A stretch of 64,000 nt of DNA from JAPOUP01 sp965221405 (GTDB lineage: Bacteria; Pseudomonadota; Alphaproteobacteria; Rhodobacterales; Rhodobacteraceae), in NCBI GenBank assembly GCA_965221405.1, contig CBDCSE010000001.1, positions 744,001-808,000 on the forward strand, given 5' to 3'. Numbering within the stretch: position 1 is the stretch's first letter; every line of letters starts with the position of its first letter. Positions 18,843 through 26,743 of this stretch are shown one piece after another. Below the pieces are notes generated by a model. It saw only the letters and a program-made list of their open reading frames with translations. It made no database searches and was not told where the DNA came from. Made by a program: the position numbers and the translations under genes.

Positions 18843-20312
18843 TCATTCCCGCCAGCTTACACCCGTCAAGTCGTTCGCCTGGGTGGGAGCGTTCGGCCAT
18901 AGTCCCTGAATCCTCGCGTCAGCCACCCCGGTCCGCGCGAGCTGAAAAAGGTAGCCGTTGACGTAGTCCTCGGCGATTATCCGCTGAGCTGCGGCCAATA
19001 TCTCCGAGCGCTCACCCAGATCGCTGGCAAGATCCAGATCTTTCATGAGATTCCGAAAATCCGGGCTATCATACTGAAAGTAATAGTCCGGCCGCGCGTA
19101 AATATTTATATCCATCGGTTCGGTGTGGCTGACAATGGTCAGATCGTAATCCTTACCCCTGAATACCTGCTCCAACCACTGGGCCCACTCAAGGTTCGAG
19201 ATCTCCGTCGCAATACCCACTGCGCGAAGCTGCGCCGCCACTATCTCGCCACCCCGGCGGGCATAACTCGGTGGTGGCAGCTTTAGGGACAATGTCAGAT
19301 CCTCCGCTCCCGCCTCGGCGAGAAGCTTCCTGGACAGTTCGGGGTTGTATGCCGAAATGTCGGTCAGATCCACATAATCGGGATTGTGAGGCGCGAAGTG
19401 CGTTCCAATTGGCGTACCATATCCGAACATCGCACCGTCAATGATCTCCTGCCGATTGATCGCATGGGCAATCGCCCTGCGCACGTTGACATCGCCCAGC
19501 GATCCGGATCCGTTATTGATTGACAGGATTGTTTCGCCTTCGGTCGACCCAATCAGGAGTTGAAACCTCGGATCCGCATCGAACTGGGCAAGCGTCTCGG
19601 GTGCTGGATATGCCGGAAACGCATCGACGTCACCCGCCATCACCGCGGCGAACGCCGCCGTTGGATCGCTGATGAACCTGAAAGTGGCGCTTGCCAGCGC
19701 CGGCCGCTGGCCCCAATAGTCGGGATTACGGACCAACTCGATCCTATCGCCCTGAACCCAGCGGCTGAACTTGAACGGCCCGGTTCCAACCGGTTCGGTG
19801 GCGGCCCGCTCCACCGTTTCGGGCGCCAAGATGACCGCGTCGCCCCACGCCATGTTGGTGATGAACCCTCCGTTCGGGGCCGCAAGCGTGATCTTCACCG
19901 TTACGGAATCCACGACATCAACGTCCGTGATTCCAGCAAACAGGGACTTCTGTGCGTTAGTCGAACCATCCGATCTGGCCCGGTCTAGCGAGAATTTCAC
20001 GTCGTCCGCCGTCATTGCGGATCCGTCGTGGAATTTGACGCCAGCCCGCAGGTGGAAGGTGTAGACGGTCCCGTCATCACTGACGCTCCAACTCTCCGCC
20101 AGGCCCGGTGCGATCGTCCCGTCCGACCGGTATCGTGTCAGTCCTTCGAAGACATTGGCGTAGACGACCTCGTCAATCGCGGCCGCCGCACCCCCGGTCG
20201 GGTCAAGGTTTGGCGGTTCAAGCTGCATTCCTACGACAATCCTATCCTGCGCCTGGCCGGCCCCGACGCCAAGCGCCAATATGGCGGCGGCGACTCTTGG
20301 TCCATATGTCAC
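18843..20312 (-). CDS. Dipeptide-type ABC transporter substrate-binding protein (canonical order)
   Basis: A 489-residue periplasmic protein of the SBP_bac_5 family. The signal peptide is MTYGPRVAAAILALGVGAGQ followed by AQ. Landmarks are in the usual order: LAESWSVSDDGTVYTFHLRAG at 71-91, FHDGSAMTADDVKFSLDRA at 94-112, VGTGPFKFSRW at 175-185, and VRRAIAHAINRQEIIDGAMFG at 277-297. It delivers a peptide or other small solute to the DppB/DppC channel. The ISKra4 element lies about 70 nt upstream of the start, between this gene and the M20 peptidase gene, and may have displaced the promoter. It also serves as an internal reference for the permuted homologue at 62086-63657. Confidence 0.92.
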   Translation of the reverse strand: MTYGPRVAAAILALGVGAGQAQDRIVVGMQLEPPNLDPTGGAAAAIDEVVYANVFEGLTRYRSDGTIAPGLAESWSVSDDGTVYTFHLRAGVKFHDGSAMTADDVKFSLDRARSDGSTNAQKSLFAGITDVDVVDSVTVKITLAAPNGGFITNMAWGDAVILAPETVERAATEPVGTGPFKFSRWVQGDRIELVRNPDYWGQRPALASATFRFISDPTAAFAAVMAGDVDAFPAYPAPETLAQFDADPRFQLLIGSTEGETILSINNGSGSLGDVNVRRAIAHAINRQEIIDGAMFGYGTPIGTHFAPHNPDYVDLTDISAYNPELSRKLLAEAGAEDLTLSLKLPPPSYARRGGEIVAAQLRAVGIATEISNLEWAQWLEQVFRGKDYDLTIVSHTEPMDINIYARPDYYFQYDSPDFRNLMKDLDLASDLGERSEILAAAQRIIAEDYVNGYLFQLARTGVADARIQGLWPNAPTQANDLTGVSWRE

Positions 20313-20382
20313 TTTGGTACCCCCTACCCGCTTCGGTCCGGATCTATGCTAGCGCGGATGGCATCCTATGGAAAGGATCCGC

Positions 20383-20391
20383 TTTCGGTAT
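20383..20391. repeat. 9-bp target-site duplication, left copy
   Basis: TTTCGGTAT directly abuts the left inverted repeat of the ISKra4-family element. An identical copy abuts the right end at 22950-22958, showing that the whole composite moved in as one ISKra4 insertion event. Confidence 0.85.
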
Positions 20392-20413
20392 GGGTGTAGC
20401 CCAGATTAGTTGC

Positions 20414-21944
20414 TCATGCGGCGATGGCCTGATTCGTCCGCCATTCGAGCAGGTCGGGCAGCCGGAGGTTCATGGCGCAGCCCTTCAGCGCCAGCATGGC
20501 GTTGGCGCCCCTCTTCGACCAGCGGGCGCCGGAGCGCCTGGGCCGCAGCCCGAACTGCCGGCATCCGCCCTCGACGACGCCGCTCCCGACCTGGACGCCC
20601 CGCTCCCGGAACCCGCCGTACCGCATCCGGCCGGGGTTCCTCCCGAAATGGCGGCAGCAGGCCTCGACTTCCCCGTGCCGGTCCCTGAAGGGTGCCAGCT
20701 CCCGGACCACCTTCGCCGCCCGGCCCGCCCTGACGTCGGCCTTCACCTCCGCGAACCGCCGGTCCCGCTCCGCACCCGCCGGCAGGATCGCCTTCACGGC
20801 GTCCGACGCGTATTCAAGGGAATGCCACATGTCGAGCACGAACGTGACCTTCCGGCCCCCGAAGGGCCCGTCGCAGGCGTTCGGGATCCAGTCCGCCCCG
20901 TCGGAGACGACGACGGGCCCGGCGGCGTCGTGCGGCCCACGCCGCCGGGCCTCCCGGTCGAGCCGCGCCGCGAAGTCCGGGGCCTCCCGGCCTCCGGACG
21001 GCGCCGCCGCGCTGTCGATCAGGCAGCTGAACGACCCGCCGCGCCGGTCCTTCACCGCCGCGCCGGTCCCGGGATCACGTCCCTCGGCCGTGTACACCAC
21101 CGCGAGCTTCGCCTCGCGCGTCTCCGGGGTGCCGTCGGCCTGCCTGCCGCGAACGCCCCCGGTCTCCTCCCTGCGCATCGGGACGCCGGTGCCGTCGATG
21201 GAAAGATACATGCGCGGTTCCAGCGGCCTGGCGTCGACGACCTCCCCGCGCCCGGAGCGGGCCGCCGCCCCGACGGGCTCCAGCGCCCGGCGCTGCAGCG
21301 CGCTCGACGACGCGTCCACACCGGCGAGGTCCGCGACATGCCGGCTCGCCGCCCCGGAGCCCATCAGCGGCACCGTCTCCGCGATGACGCCCGCCATCCC
21401 CGGCGTCACCGTCCCGTCCTCCAGCCCCAGCGCCCGGTCAAGCGGCAGGCATCCCTCGCCGCAGGACCGGCAGCGGAAATGCGCGCGCTCCGCCCCGGCC
21501 CGGCCGAGCCGCGTGAGCCAGGCCTTCCTCCTCGTCCCGTGCCGGGCCATCGGCCTGCCGCAGGCCCCGCACTCCGGCGCCGGCAGTGTCGCGTCCAGCC
21601 GCCCGGCAGAAGCTTCAGCGCCGCCGCGCCGCCGCCCGGCGAGGCGTCCCGGAGCGCGCGCCCGCCGCCGTCCAGGTCGGGCGCGCCCGAGCCCAGGTCC
21701 GCCGCCAGCCGCGGCAGCAGCGGACCGAACTCCGACGGGACCGCCTCCAGAAGCGCATCCGGCGTGCCGTCCCCCGCGACGTCGCGGCTCCGCACCTGGC
21801 CCCCCCGGTCCAGTATCGGGTGAGCCCGTCCGCGTGCCTGCGGACCAGCGGCGGGTGCACGGCCGCCCCGTCCTCGGGAAGGCCCTCCAGACAGTCCACC
21901 GCGTCCGGGTGGCGGTGCACCCGGCTCCCTTCGCTCTTCGTCAT
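20414..21944 (-). pseudogene. ISKra4-family transposase, read in three frames
   Basis: The main frame (20414-21550, 378 aa from an internal ATG) has the ISKra4 hallmarks: a cysteine-rich FRCRSCGEGCLPLDRALGL block, PRMYLSIDGTGVPMRREET, VVSDGADWIPNACD with catalytic acids, DMWHSLEYASDAVKAIL, and the tail VGSGVVEGGCRQFGLRPRRSGARWSKRGANAMLAL. The upstream parts lie in two other frames: 21795 to about 21600 (RSRDVAGDGTPDALLEAVPSEFGPLLPRLAADLG) and 21944 to about 21800 (MTKSEGSRVHRHPDAVDCLEG). Rejoining them needs a -1 step at a G7 run (minus strand, about 21800-21806) and another near 21597. The G7 step could be programmed; the second site is not slippery, so the gene is probably broken. Confidence 0.7.
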
Positions 21945-22054
21945 GACACGCACTCCCGCATCTGCCTCAACGCGCACCGCCGGCCGGTTCGTCCGGCCGT
22001 TGCACGGTGCGCCGCAGGGAAAGCGTGGCAGAAGAGAATCGCGGTCGTCAACTA

Positions 22055-22932
22055 GGGCCTGTTGACACTCGGGTTGCGAATCGCCCGGTTCCGTGCCGTT
22101 TTCCGCCCCAGCGACCGCCGGAACGGCGGCGCGGCAGGACAACATACAGGTGACATGATGAATGCTGACAGGACGGTACTGACGGACGCCATGTGGGCGC
22201 GGATCAAGGACATGCTGCCGGGCAAGAAGTCCGATCCCGGCGGCACGGCGGCGGACAACCGTCTCTTCGTGGAGGCGGTGCTGTGGCGGTTCCGCACGGG
22301 GTCGCCGTGGCGCGACCTCCCCAAGCGGTTCGGCAAGTGGGGCAGCGTGTTCAAGCGGTTCCGGCGCTGGGTCCTCTCTGGCGTTTTCGAGCGTGTCTTC
22401 AAGGCTTTATCCGAGGATTTCGACCTTGAACGGGTGTTCGTGGACGGGACGGTCGTCCAGGCGCACCAGAAGGCGGCGGGCGCCAAAAAAGGGGGGCCTC
22501 GAGTCAGGGCATCGGGCGCTCCAGAGGCGGCCTGACGACCAGAACCGTCGCCGTCGTGGACGCGCTCGGGTACCTGGTGCGCTTCACGGTCCTGCCGGGC
22601 CAGGCGCACGACCTTCAGGGGGTGCCGGGCCTTCTGGACGGGCTGGAGTTCGGGGCCCTGGTGGGCGACAGGGCGTTCGACGCCGACTGGCTGCTGGACG
22701 ACCTGGACGGGCGCGGGGCGGAGGCGGTGATCCCGCCGAAACGGAACCGGACGGCGCCCCGGGCGCACGACCGGGAGATGTACGGGTGGCGGCACATGGT
22801 GGAGAATTTCTTCGCGAAGATCAAGGAGTTCCGGGCGATCGCGACGCGGTACGCCAGGACCGCCGCGAGCTTCGCGGCCGGGATTCACCTCGTCGCCGGC
22901 GTGGTGGCCGCGTCATGAGTGTCAACAGGCCC
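22055..22932 (+). mobile_element. IS5-family (IS427-like) insertion sequence
   Basis: An 878-bp element with perfect 16-bp inverted repeats GGGCCTGTTGACACTC at 22055-22070 and 22917-22932. The flanks read CAACTA before and TAATCTGG after, so a TA dinucleotide was duplicated within the right inverted repeat of the ISKra4 element. Repeat sequence, size, two-base duplication and a two-frame transposase fit the IS427 subgroup of IS5. Both ends and the frames look intact, so it may still be mobile. Confidence 0.88.
22155..22918 (+). CDS. IS5-family transposase made by -1 frameshifting
   Basis: The first frame runs from the ATG at 22155 (MMNADRTVLTDAMWARIKDML) to a stop at 22535, 126 aa, and carries the helix-turn-helix and the first catalytic aspartate in VFVDGTVVQAHQKAAGAKKG. 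The second frame continues from the slippery tract A6G6 (22485-22496) to 22918 with GRSRGGLTTRTVAVVDALG, the second aspartate in VGDRAFDADWLLDDL, and the DDE glutamate region MVENFFAKIKEFRAIATRY. A -1 step on AAAAAAGGGGGG joins the frames exactly where IS427-type transposases are fused, so I read this as programmed frameshifting rather than damage. Confidence 0.85.
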
Positions 22933-22949
22933 TAATCTGGGCTACACCC

Positions 22950-22958
22950 TTTCGGTAT
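22950..22958. repeat. 9-bp target-site duplication, right copy
   Basis: TTTCGGTAT, identical to 20383-20391, immediately outside the right ISKra4 inverted repeat and 8 bases before the M20 peptidase stop codon. Confidence 0.85.
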
Positions 22959-22965
22959 CCTGCGG

Positions 22966-24264
22966 TTATCGCGCTCTCCCTGTCTGCGGGAGTAGTTCCG
23001 AGAGCGTTAACGCCATCACTTTGGCGCTGTCGACCATGTCCTGGATTTCAATCCACTCGTCGGCCTGATGCGCGACGTCAAGAACGCCCGGCCCATAGGC
23101 AATGCAGTTGCTGAGGCGTCCTATCCGGTCGATATGCTTCTGGTCGTAGGTTCCCGGTGATATCACATAGGTGGGTCGCCGCGACATCACGCGCTGTATG
23201 GACGCCGCAACGGACCGCACCACCGGGGCGTCGCGCTCGGTCATCACGGGCGTGATTTCCCATAGATCGCGAATCTCGTACTCGAAGCCCGGACGTTTCG
23301 CCTTGATCCGCTCAAGCATATCAGCCACTTCGGACTTAACCGATGCGATATCCTCCTCGATCAGAAATCGTCGGTCTATGACAATACGGCAGCGGTCGGC
23401 CACGCAGGCCGCCGGAAATCCGGTGTGAACGGCGTCGGGTTCCGCCTCTCCGCCATGAATGGAATTGATGTTCAAGGTCGATTGCCTGGCGCCTTCGGGA
23501 ACGACGGGCATTACCGTGGAGCGGCTCGCAAGGAGGGGGTAAAGATACCGCTCCATCTCCTCGAGCACCGCACCCATATGCCGGATCGCGGAATCCCCCA
23601 GAAACGGCATCGAACCATGTGCGATACGCCCCTTGGTCTCGATCTCGGCCCACCAGACGCCACGATGGCCCAAGCAGATACGATCCTTGTTGAGCGGTTC
23701 GGGAATTATGACGTGCTGGACGCGGTCCGGATGAAACAGTCCCTGCTCCGCGAGAAAGGCCACGCCGCCAAAACCTCCGGTTTCCTCATCAGCCGTTCCA
23801 CTGATCTCGATCGAACCAGAGAATTCCGGGCACACCGAAACGAACGTCTCGGCCGCGATTATCGACGCCGCCAGACCGCCTTTCATATCGCAGGCGCCGC
23901 GCCCGTAGACCCGGCCGTCCCTCACCTCTCCGCCGAAAGGATCGACAGTCCAGCCGTGCCCGGCCTCGACGACATCCGTATGGCTGCTGAAATGGACGCA
24001 CTCGCCGGAGGAGGTACCGTCCCGCCGCGCCAGAATGTTCCAGCGCGGGTACGTCTCGCTGTCACCGGGAGATCCCACGGCGCGGATCAACTTGCATTCG
24101 AACTCCGCGGCCGCCAGTCGCCGCTCGAGAAACTCGCAAATCCGCCGATAGAGTTTTCCAGGTGGATTTGTCGTTGGAATACGCACCAGATCCCGCGTCA
24201 GCCGCGCGAGATCCTCCCTGCGACGCTCGATTTCCTGGAGTAAACGTGAATCAAAAGGTTCCAT
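22966..24264 (-). CDS. M20 family metallopeptidase / deacylase (ArgE/DapE-like)
   Basis: A 432-residue zinc-dependent amidohydrolase from the ATG at 24264 (MEPFDSRLLQEIERRREDL); ten further upstream residues are possible but unlike the family. Metal ligands and catalytic acids are visible: HTDVV with the first His/Asp near residue 90, YGRGACDMKGGLAA near 120, and DEETGG near 160. The C-terminal histidine lies in LDVAHQADEWIE. The family removes N-acyl groups from amino acids or cleaves dipeptides. It was probably the first gene of the dipeptide-type ABC operon downstream, where it would process the imported substrate, until the ISKra4 element inserted 8 bases past its stop. Confidence 0.88.
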   Translation of the reverse strand: MEPFDSRLLQEIERRREDLARLTRDLVRIPTTNPPGKLYRRICEFLERRLAAAEFECKLIRAVGSPGDSETYPRWNILARRDGTSSGECVHFSSHTDVVEAGHGWTVDPFGGEVRDGRVYGRGACDMKGGLAASIIAAETFVSVCPEFSGSIEISGTADEETGGFGGVAFLAEQGLFHPDRVQHVIIPEPLNKDRICLGHRGVWWAEIETKGRIAHGSMPFLGDSAIRHMGAVLEEMERYLYPLLASRSTVMPVVPEGARQSTLNINSIHGGEAEPDAVHTGFPAACVADRCRIVIDRRFLIEEDIASVKSEVADMLERIKAKRPGFEYEIRDLWEITPVMTERDAPVVRSVAASIQRVMSRRPTYVISPGTYDQKHIDRIGRLSNCIAYGPGVLDVAHQADEWIEIQDMVDSAKVMALTLSELLPQTGRAR

Positions 24265-24362
24265 TCCCGGATCCTGCCGGAGCGGCACTGGCATCGTGAA
24301 TTCCTGTCCAGGAAGCCTGCGCTACCGACATCGTGTAATCCACTTGGTTCCCGAAGGAAAGG

Positions 24363-24680
24363 TCAGGGCGCCTCGGCCGTGCCGTTCCCCGCGACATCGC
24401 GGCTCCGCACCTCGCGCCCCTGATCCATTATCCGATGAACCCTCCGCCAGGCCTGCGGACCAATGGCGGATGCACGGCCACCACGTCTCGGAAGTCTCTC
24501 CAGATACGCGACGGCGTCCGGAGGCCGGTGCTCTCGATTCCCCCCGTTCCGCGCCATGGCTCACACTCCTGCATCCGCCTCGTGTAGCCCGCCCGCTGAC
24601 CTCTCCGTCCGTTCGCGGGCACGCTCTTGGCACAGCATGGCATCCACTTCCGGACAGGTGATAGAGCCAATCTCGCGCAT
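24363..24680 (-). pseudogene. truncated second copy of an ISKra4-type 5' end
   Basis: The minus-strand sequence (MARNGGNREHRPPDAVAYLE, later QGREVRSRDVAGNGTAEAP) clearly matches the 5' part of the nearby ISKra4 transposase region (MTKSEGSRVHRHPDAVDCLEG, then QVRSRDVAGDGTPDALLEA). The DNA matches as well, including the shared CGCGACxTCGCGGCTCCGCACCT segment. Only the first few hundred bases remain, without the catalytic part, and the divergence shows this is an older insertion, not a recent copy. It lies upstream of the M20 peptidase start. Confidence 0.6.
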
Positions 24681-24704
24681 AGCCCCGGCCTCCGTCAAGT
24701 CATC

Positions 24705-25187
24705 TCATTGGGAGTGACGCCTGAATTTCATGCCAAGTGAGTCCGCATAGGCTGCCCTAGCTTCTGGAGCCATCGCGGCGATGCGCTCAAGCAGATAATC
24801 CTGTGCCAATCGTTGGCGCTCCACAATACGTCCCCTCTGCTCGGCGAACAGTCGTTCCACCTCCCCGGCGTCAAAAGGATCCTTGCGTAGGGCGGCGAGT
24901 AAGGACTCGAACTGAACCTGTAGTTCGGCACGGTTATGCCGGAAACTGTCCGCGTCTCTAGCAAGAGCTTCGCGCAACGCAGCCTTGTCCTCGCCCGGTA
25001 GCGCGCGCACGAACGGTGCATAACCAAGACCACGCAACGCGGTGCGGTCGCGTCCATGAGATCCCGCGAGCAACGCGCCGACGATAAGCCCGACAAGCAG
25101 CAGATTGATCGCCAGTGAGACGAAGAGGACGACTCCTTTCCAACGCATGTTCTTCAGGCCTTGCCATATAAAGTTCCGGTCGGTCAT
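24705..25187 (-). CDS. Periplasmic heavy-metal sensor / Spy-like membrane protein
   Basis: A 160-residue protein with one N-terminal membrane anchor (GVVLFVSLAINLLLVGLIVGALLAG, residues 18-42) and a helical periplasmic domain rich in Arg, Glu and Leu. The LPGEDKAALREALARDADSFRHNRAELQVQFESLLAAL stretch is typical of the heavy-metal-resistance (CnrX/Spy/CpxP-like) superfamily. Proteins of this type often follow an ECF sigma factor and act as anti-sigma partner or envelope-stress sensor. Here it is the third gene after the sigma factor and the small membrane protein. No metal-binding His cluster is obvious, so the signal sensed is unknown. Confidence 0.75.
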   Translation of the reverse strand: MTDRNFIWQGLKNMRWKGVVLFVSLAINLLLVGLIVGALLAGSHGRDRTALRGLGYAPFVRALPGEDKAALREALARDADSFRHNRAELQVQFESLLAALRKDPFDAGEVERLFAEQRGRIVERQRLAQDYLLERIAAMAPEARAAYADSLGMKFRRHSQ

Positions 25188-25192
25188 TTGCC

Positions 25193-25558
25193 CTACACCT
25201 CACTGATCAGGTCAAAAAACGAGGGTATGATATCCTCGATCGAAAAGTCCGCGCCGGCATCCAGGTAGATGACGGACAGGCCGTCGAGTGGTACCGCCGA
25301 AAAAAAGCCTACGGCCAGTCCAGCGATCGCCGCGCCTACAAGGCCCAGCACCGCCGGAATACCCCAGACCGGTGCGGAAAACGCATCCGGAACGCCTCGC
25401 CTCGAAGTAGTTGAACTGCGTACAACCGCATTCGCCTGGCGTTCTGAGTCCGCAAGAATCCGCTCGATAAGGCCATTGGAGGGTAACGGCCGCGACCGTC
25501 GCGCAGCGGCAAACAGGATCTCAAGCTCCTCATTCTTCAACGGTTGGTGTTCAGTCAT
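25193..25558 (-). CDS. Probable anti-sigma-like membrane protein
   Basis: A 121-residue protein starting at the ATG at 25558, inside the end of the sigma factor gene (8-nt overlap). A soluble N-terminal part (HQPLKNEELEILFAAARRSR) precedes one transmembrane segment (VLGLVGAAIAGLAVGFFSAV, near residues 78-98) and an acidic periplasmic tail (DAGADFSIEDIIPSFFDL). Overlap with an ECF sigma gene, the cytoplasmic N-terminus and the single membrane span fit an anti-sigma factor, but I do not recognise a ZAS motif (HxxxCxxC is absent). Function is inferred from position. Confidence 0.55.
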   Translation of the reverse strand: MTEHQPLKNEELEILFAAARRSRPLPSNGLIERILADSERQANAVVRSSTTSRRGVPDAFSAPVWGIPAVLGLVGAAIAGLAVGFFSAVPLDGLSVIYLDAGADFSIEDIIPSFFDLISEV

Positions 25559-26141
25559 CGCCATATCCCAGTTCATCGCGGCGGGCGGCCAGCTGTATAG
25601 CCAGCCCGCGCTTACCCCGTGCGGTCAGACTCTCGACCGCATCAACGCCGATCTCCATTATTTCGGCAATCTCCGGATTTGAGAGCCCTTCCAGATGCCG
25701 CAGGACAACCGCCTGTCGCTGGCGTGTCGGCAAATTCGCCAACGCTTTCGACAACGCCCGCTCCCGCGCCAATTGCATCAGTCGCATTTCCATCGATGGC
25801 GTCCCGTCCAACGGATCGGGAATCTGGTCGATCCCGACGACCATTCGCCCCCGTCGTAGTCGGTCGGTGCATAGATTCGAAACCACACGGTAAAGCCATG
25901 TCGTAACCTTCGCTTCGCCCTGACGCCATGATCGGGATTGCCTCCACAGCCTAAGCATCGCTTCCTGCGCTACATCTTCCGCCTCAGCCCGATCGCCGCC
26001 CAGCATCCTCACGGCATATCCCAGCGCAATTGGTGTCAGACGCATGGCGAGAACGCGTGCGACCGCCCTGTCGCCATTGGAGAATGCGACGAGCAGGGCT
26101 TCGTTCGGTATGTCACCGGACGCGTCGAAAGCCATTTCCAT
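25551..26141 (-). CDS. ECF-type RNA polymerase sigma factor
   Basis: A 196-residue group IV sigma factor from the ATG at 26141 (MEMAFDASGDIPNEAL). Region 2 is visible in the EAEDVAQEAMLRLWRQ block with the downstream TWLYRVVSNLCTDRLRR, and region 4 in LPTRQRQAVVLRHLEGLSNPEIAEIMEIGVDAVESLTARGKRGL. It directs RNA polymerase to a stress or metal regulon and probably autoregulates this cluster. Downstream lie the overlapping anti-sigma-like gene and the heavy-metal-sensor-like gene. Upstream, in the same direction, is the EF-hand gene. Confidence 0.9.
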   Translation of the reverse strand: MEMAFDASGDIPNEALLVAFSNGDRAVARVLAMRLTPIALGYAVRMLGGDRAEAEDVAQEAMLRLWRQSRSWRQGEAKVTTWLYRVVSNLCTDRLRRGRMVVGIDQIPDPLDGTPSMEMRLMQLARERALSKALANLPTRQRQAVVLRHLEGLSNPEIAEIMEIGVDAVESLTARGKRGLAIQLAARRDELGYGDD

Positions 26142-26242
26142 GATCCCGTAACACCATTCCGCAGGGCATACGCCAACAGTCAATGACAGGGACCATGGCT
26201 GTCAGTGCGGAAATCGGAATCCGCCTGGATGTACCGTGCAGG

Positions 26243-26743
26243 TCAATGCCCATGCTTTCTCCAATGCCTCTGCCAGCAACCATTGTCCTCGCCACCCGCC
26301 ATCTCAGAACTGGTGACCACCCCGTCACCGTCGCTGTCAATCCGCTTGAACACACGCTTAACGCGTTCCGGCCAGGCCGCCGCCACCGCTTCGTCAAAAC
26401 TGAGCAGACCATCACCGTCCGAGTCATGACTCTCGATCCAGGTTCCGATCCGACGAAGCCTCCGCTCGGTACGCCGGAACTCAGGTATGCCGACCAATTC
26501 CTCCACCGATAGCCGTCCGTCCCCATTAGAGTCGGCATCGCCAAAAAGCACGACCCGGGCGGCATGGATTTCCTCGATCGTGATCACTTCATCATCATTC
26601 CCGTCACGAATCCCCAATAGGGCTGCGTGAAATCCACCACGGTCGCCGAATCAACCCTTACCTACTCCGTGCGCCGCCAGCGGCCCCGCGAGAACAGCAA
26701 GGATTGCCAATGCGGCCGCCGCCCGAGCTGTAATGTCCTTCAT
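26243..26743 (-). pseudogene. Secreted EF-hand protein with in-frame TGA
   Basis: Reading from the ATG at 26743 (AAAGGGAAA a few bases upstream), the frame gives a clear signal peptide (MKDITARAAAALAILAVLAG, PLAAHGVGKG), then a TGA at 26651-26653, then the same frame continues as FGDRGGFHAALLGIRDGNDD into four EF-hand loops. These are DGNDDEVITIEE (degenerate), DADSNGDGRLSVEE, HDSDGDGLLSFDE and DSDGDGVVTSSE. One nonsense codon thus separates signal peptide from calcium-binding body. The body from a TTG at 26617 could be made without export, but it has no good ribosome site. Such EF-hand genes commonly accompany this ECF sigma and metal-sensor cluster in alphaproteobacteria. I read it as a recent nonsense mutation; readthrough cannot be excluded. 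Confidence 0.7.

Larger units (their letters stand above)
20392..22949 (-). mobile_element. ISKra4-family insertion sequence, interrupted by an IS5-family element
   Basis: Bounded by perfect inverted repeats of at least 17 bases (GGGTGTAGCCCAGATTA at 20392-20408, complement at 22933-22949). When the inner IS5 element is removed, the repeat extends to 21 bases ending in GTTG. A 9-bp duplication TTTCGGTAT flanks both ends. Without the inner element the ISKra4 copy is about 1.68 kb. It sits between the M20 peptidase gene and its downstream binding protein gene, in an operon-internal gap. Its transposase frame is broken in two places (see the separate entry). Confidence 0.85.

Noticed and set aside
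20108..22055. Long plus-strand frames (571 and 527 codons) opposite the ISKra4 transposase
   Set aside because: They are GC-driven shadows of the transposase strand, made of Pro/Arg/Ala-rich sequence without domains.
22052..22888. Minus-strand frame of 278 codons across the IS5 element
   Set aside because: Antisense shadow of the transposase frames with no domain or ribosome site.
26651..26653. TGA as a selenocysteine codon in the EF-hand protein
   Set aside because: EF-hand proteins are not known selenoproteins, the codon lies at the signal-peptide junction, and no SECIS-like hairpin stood out downstream; a nonsense mutation is simpler.
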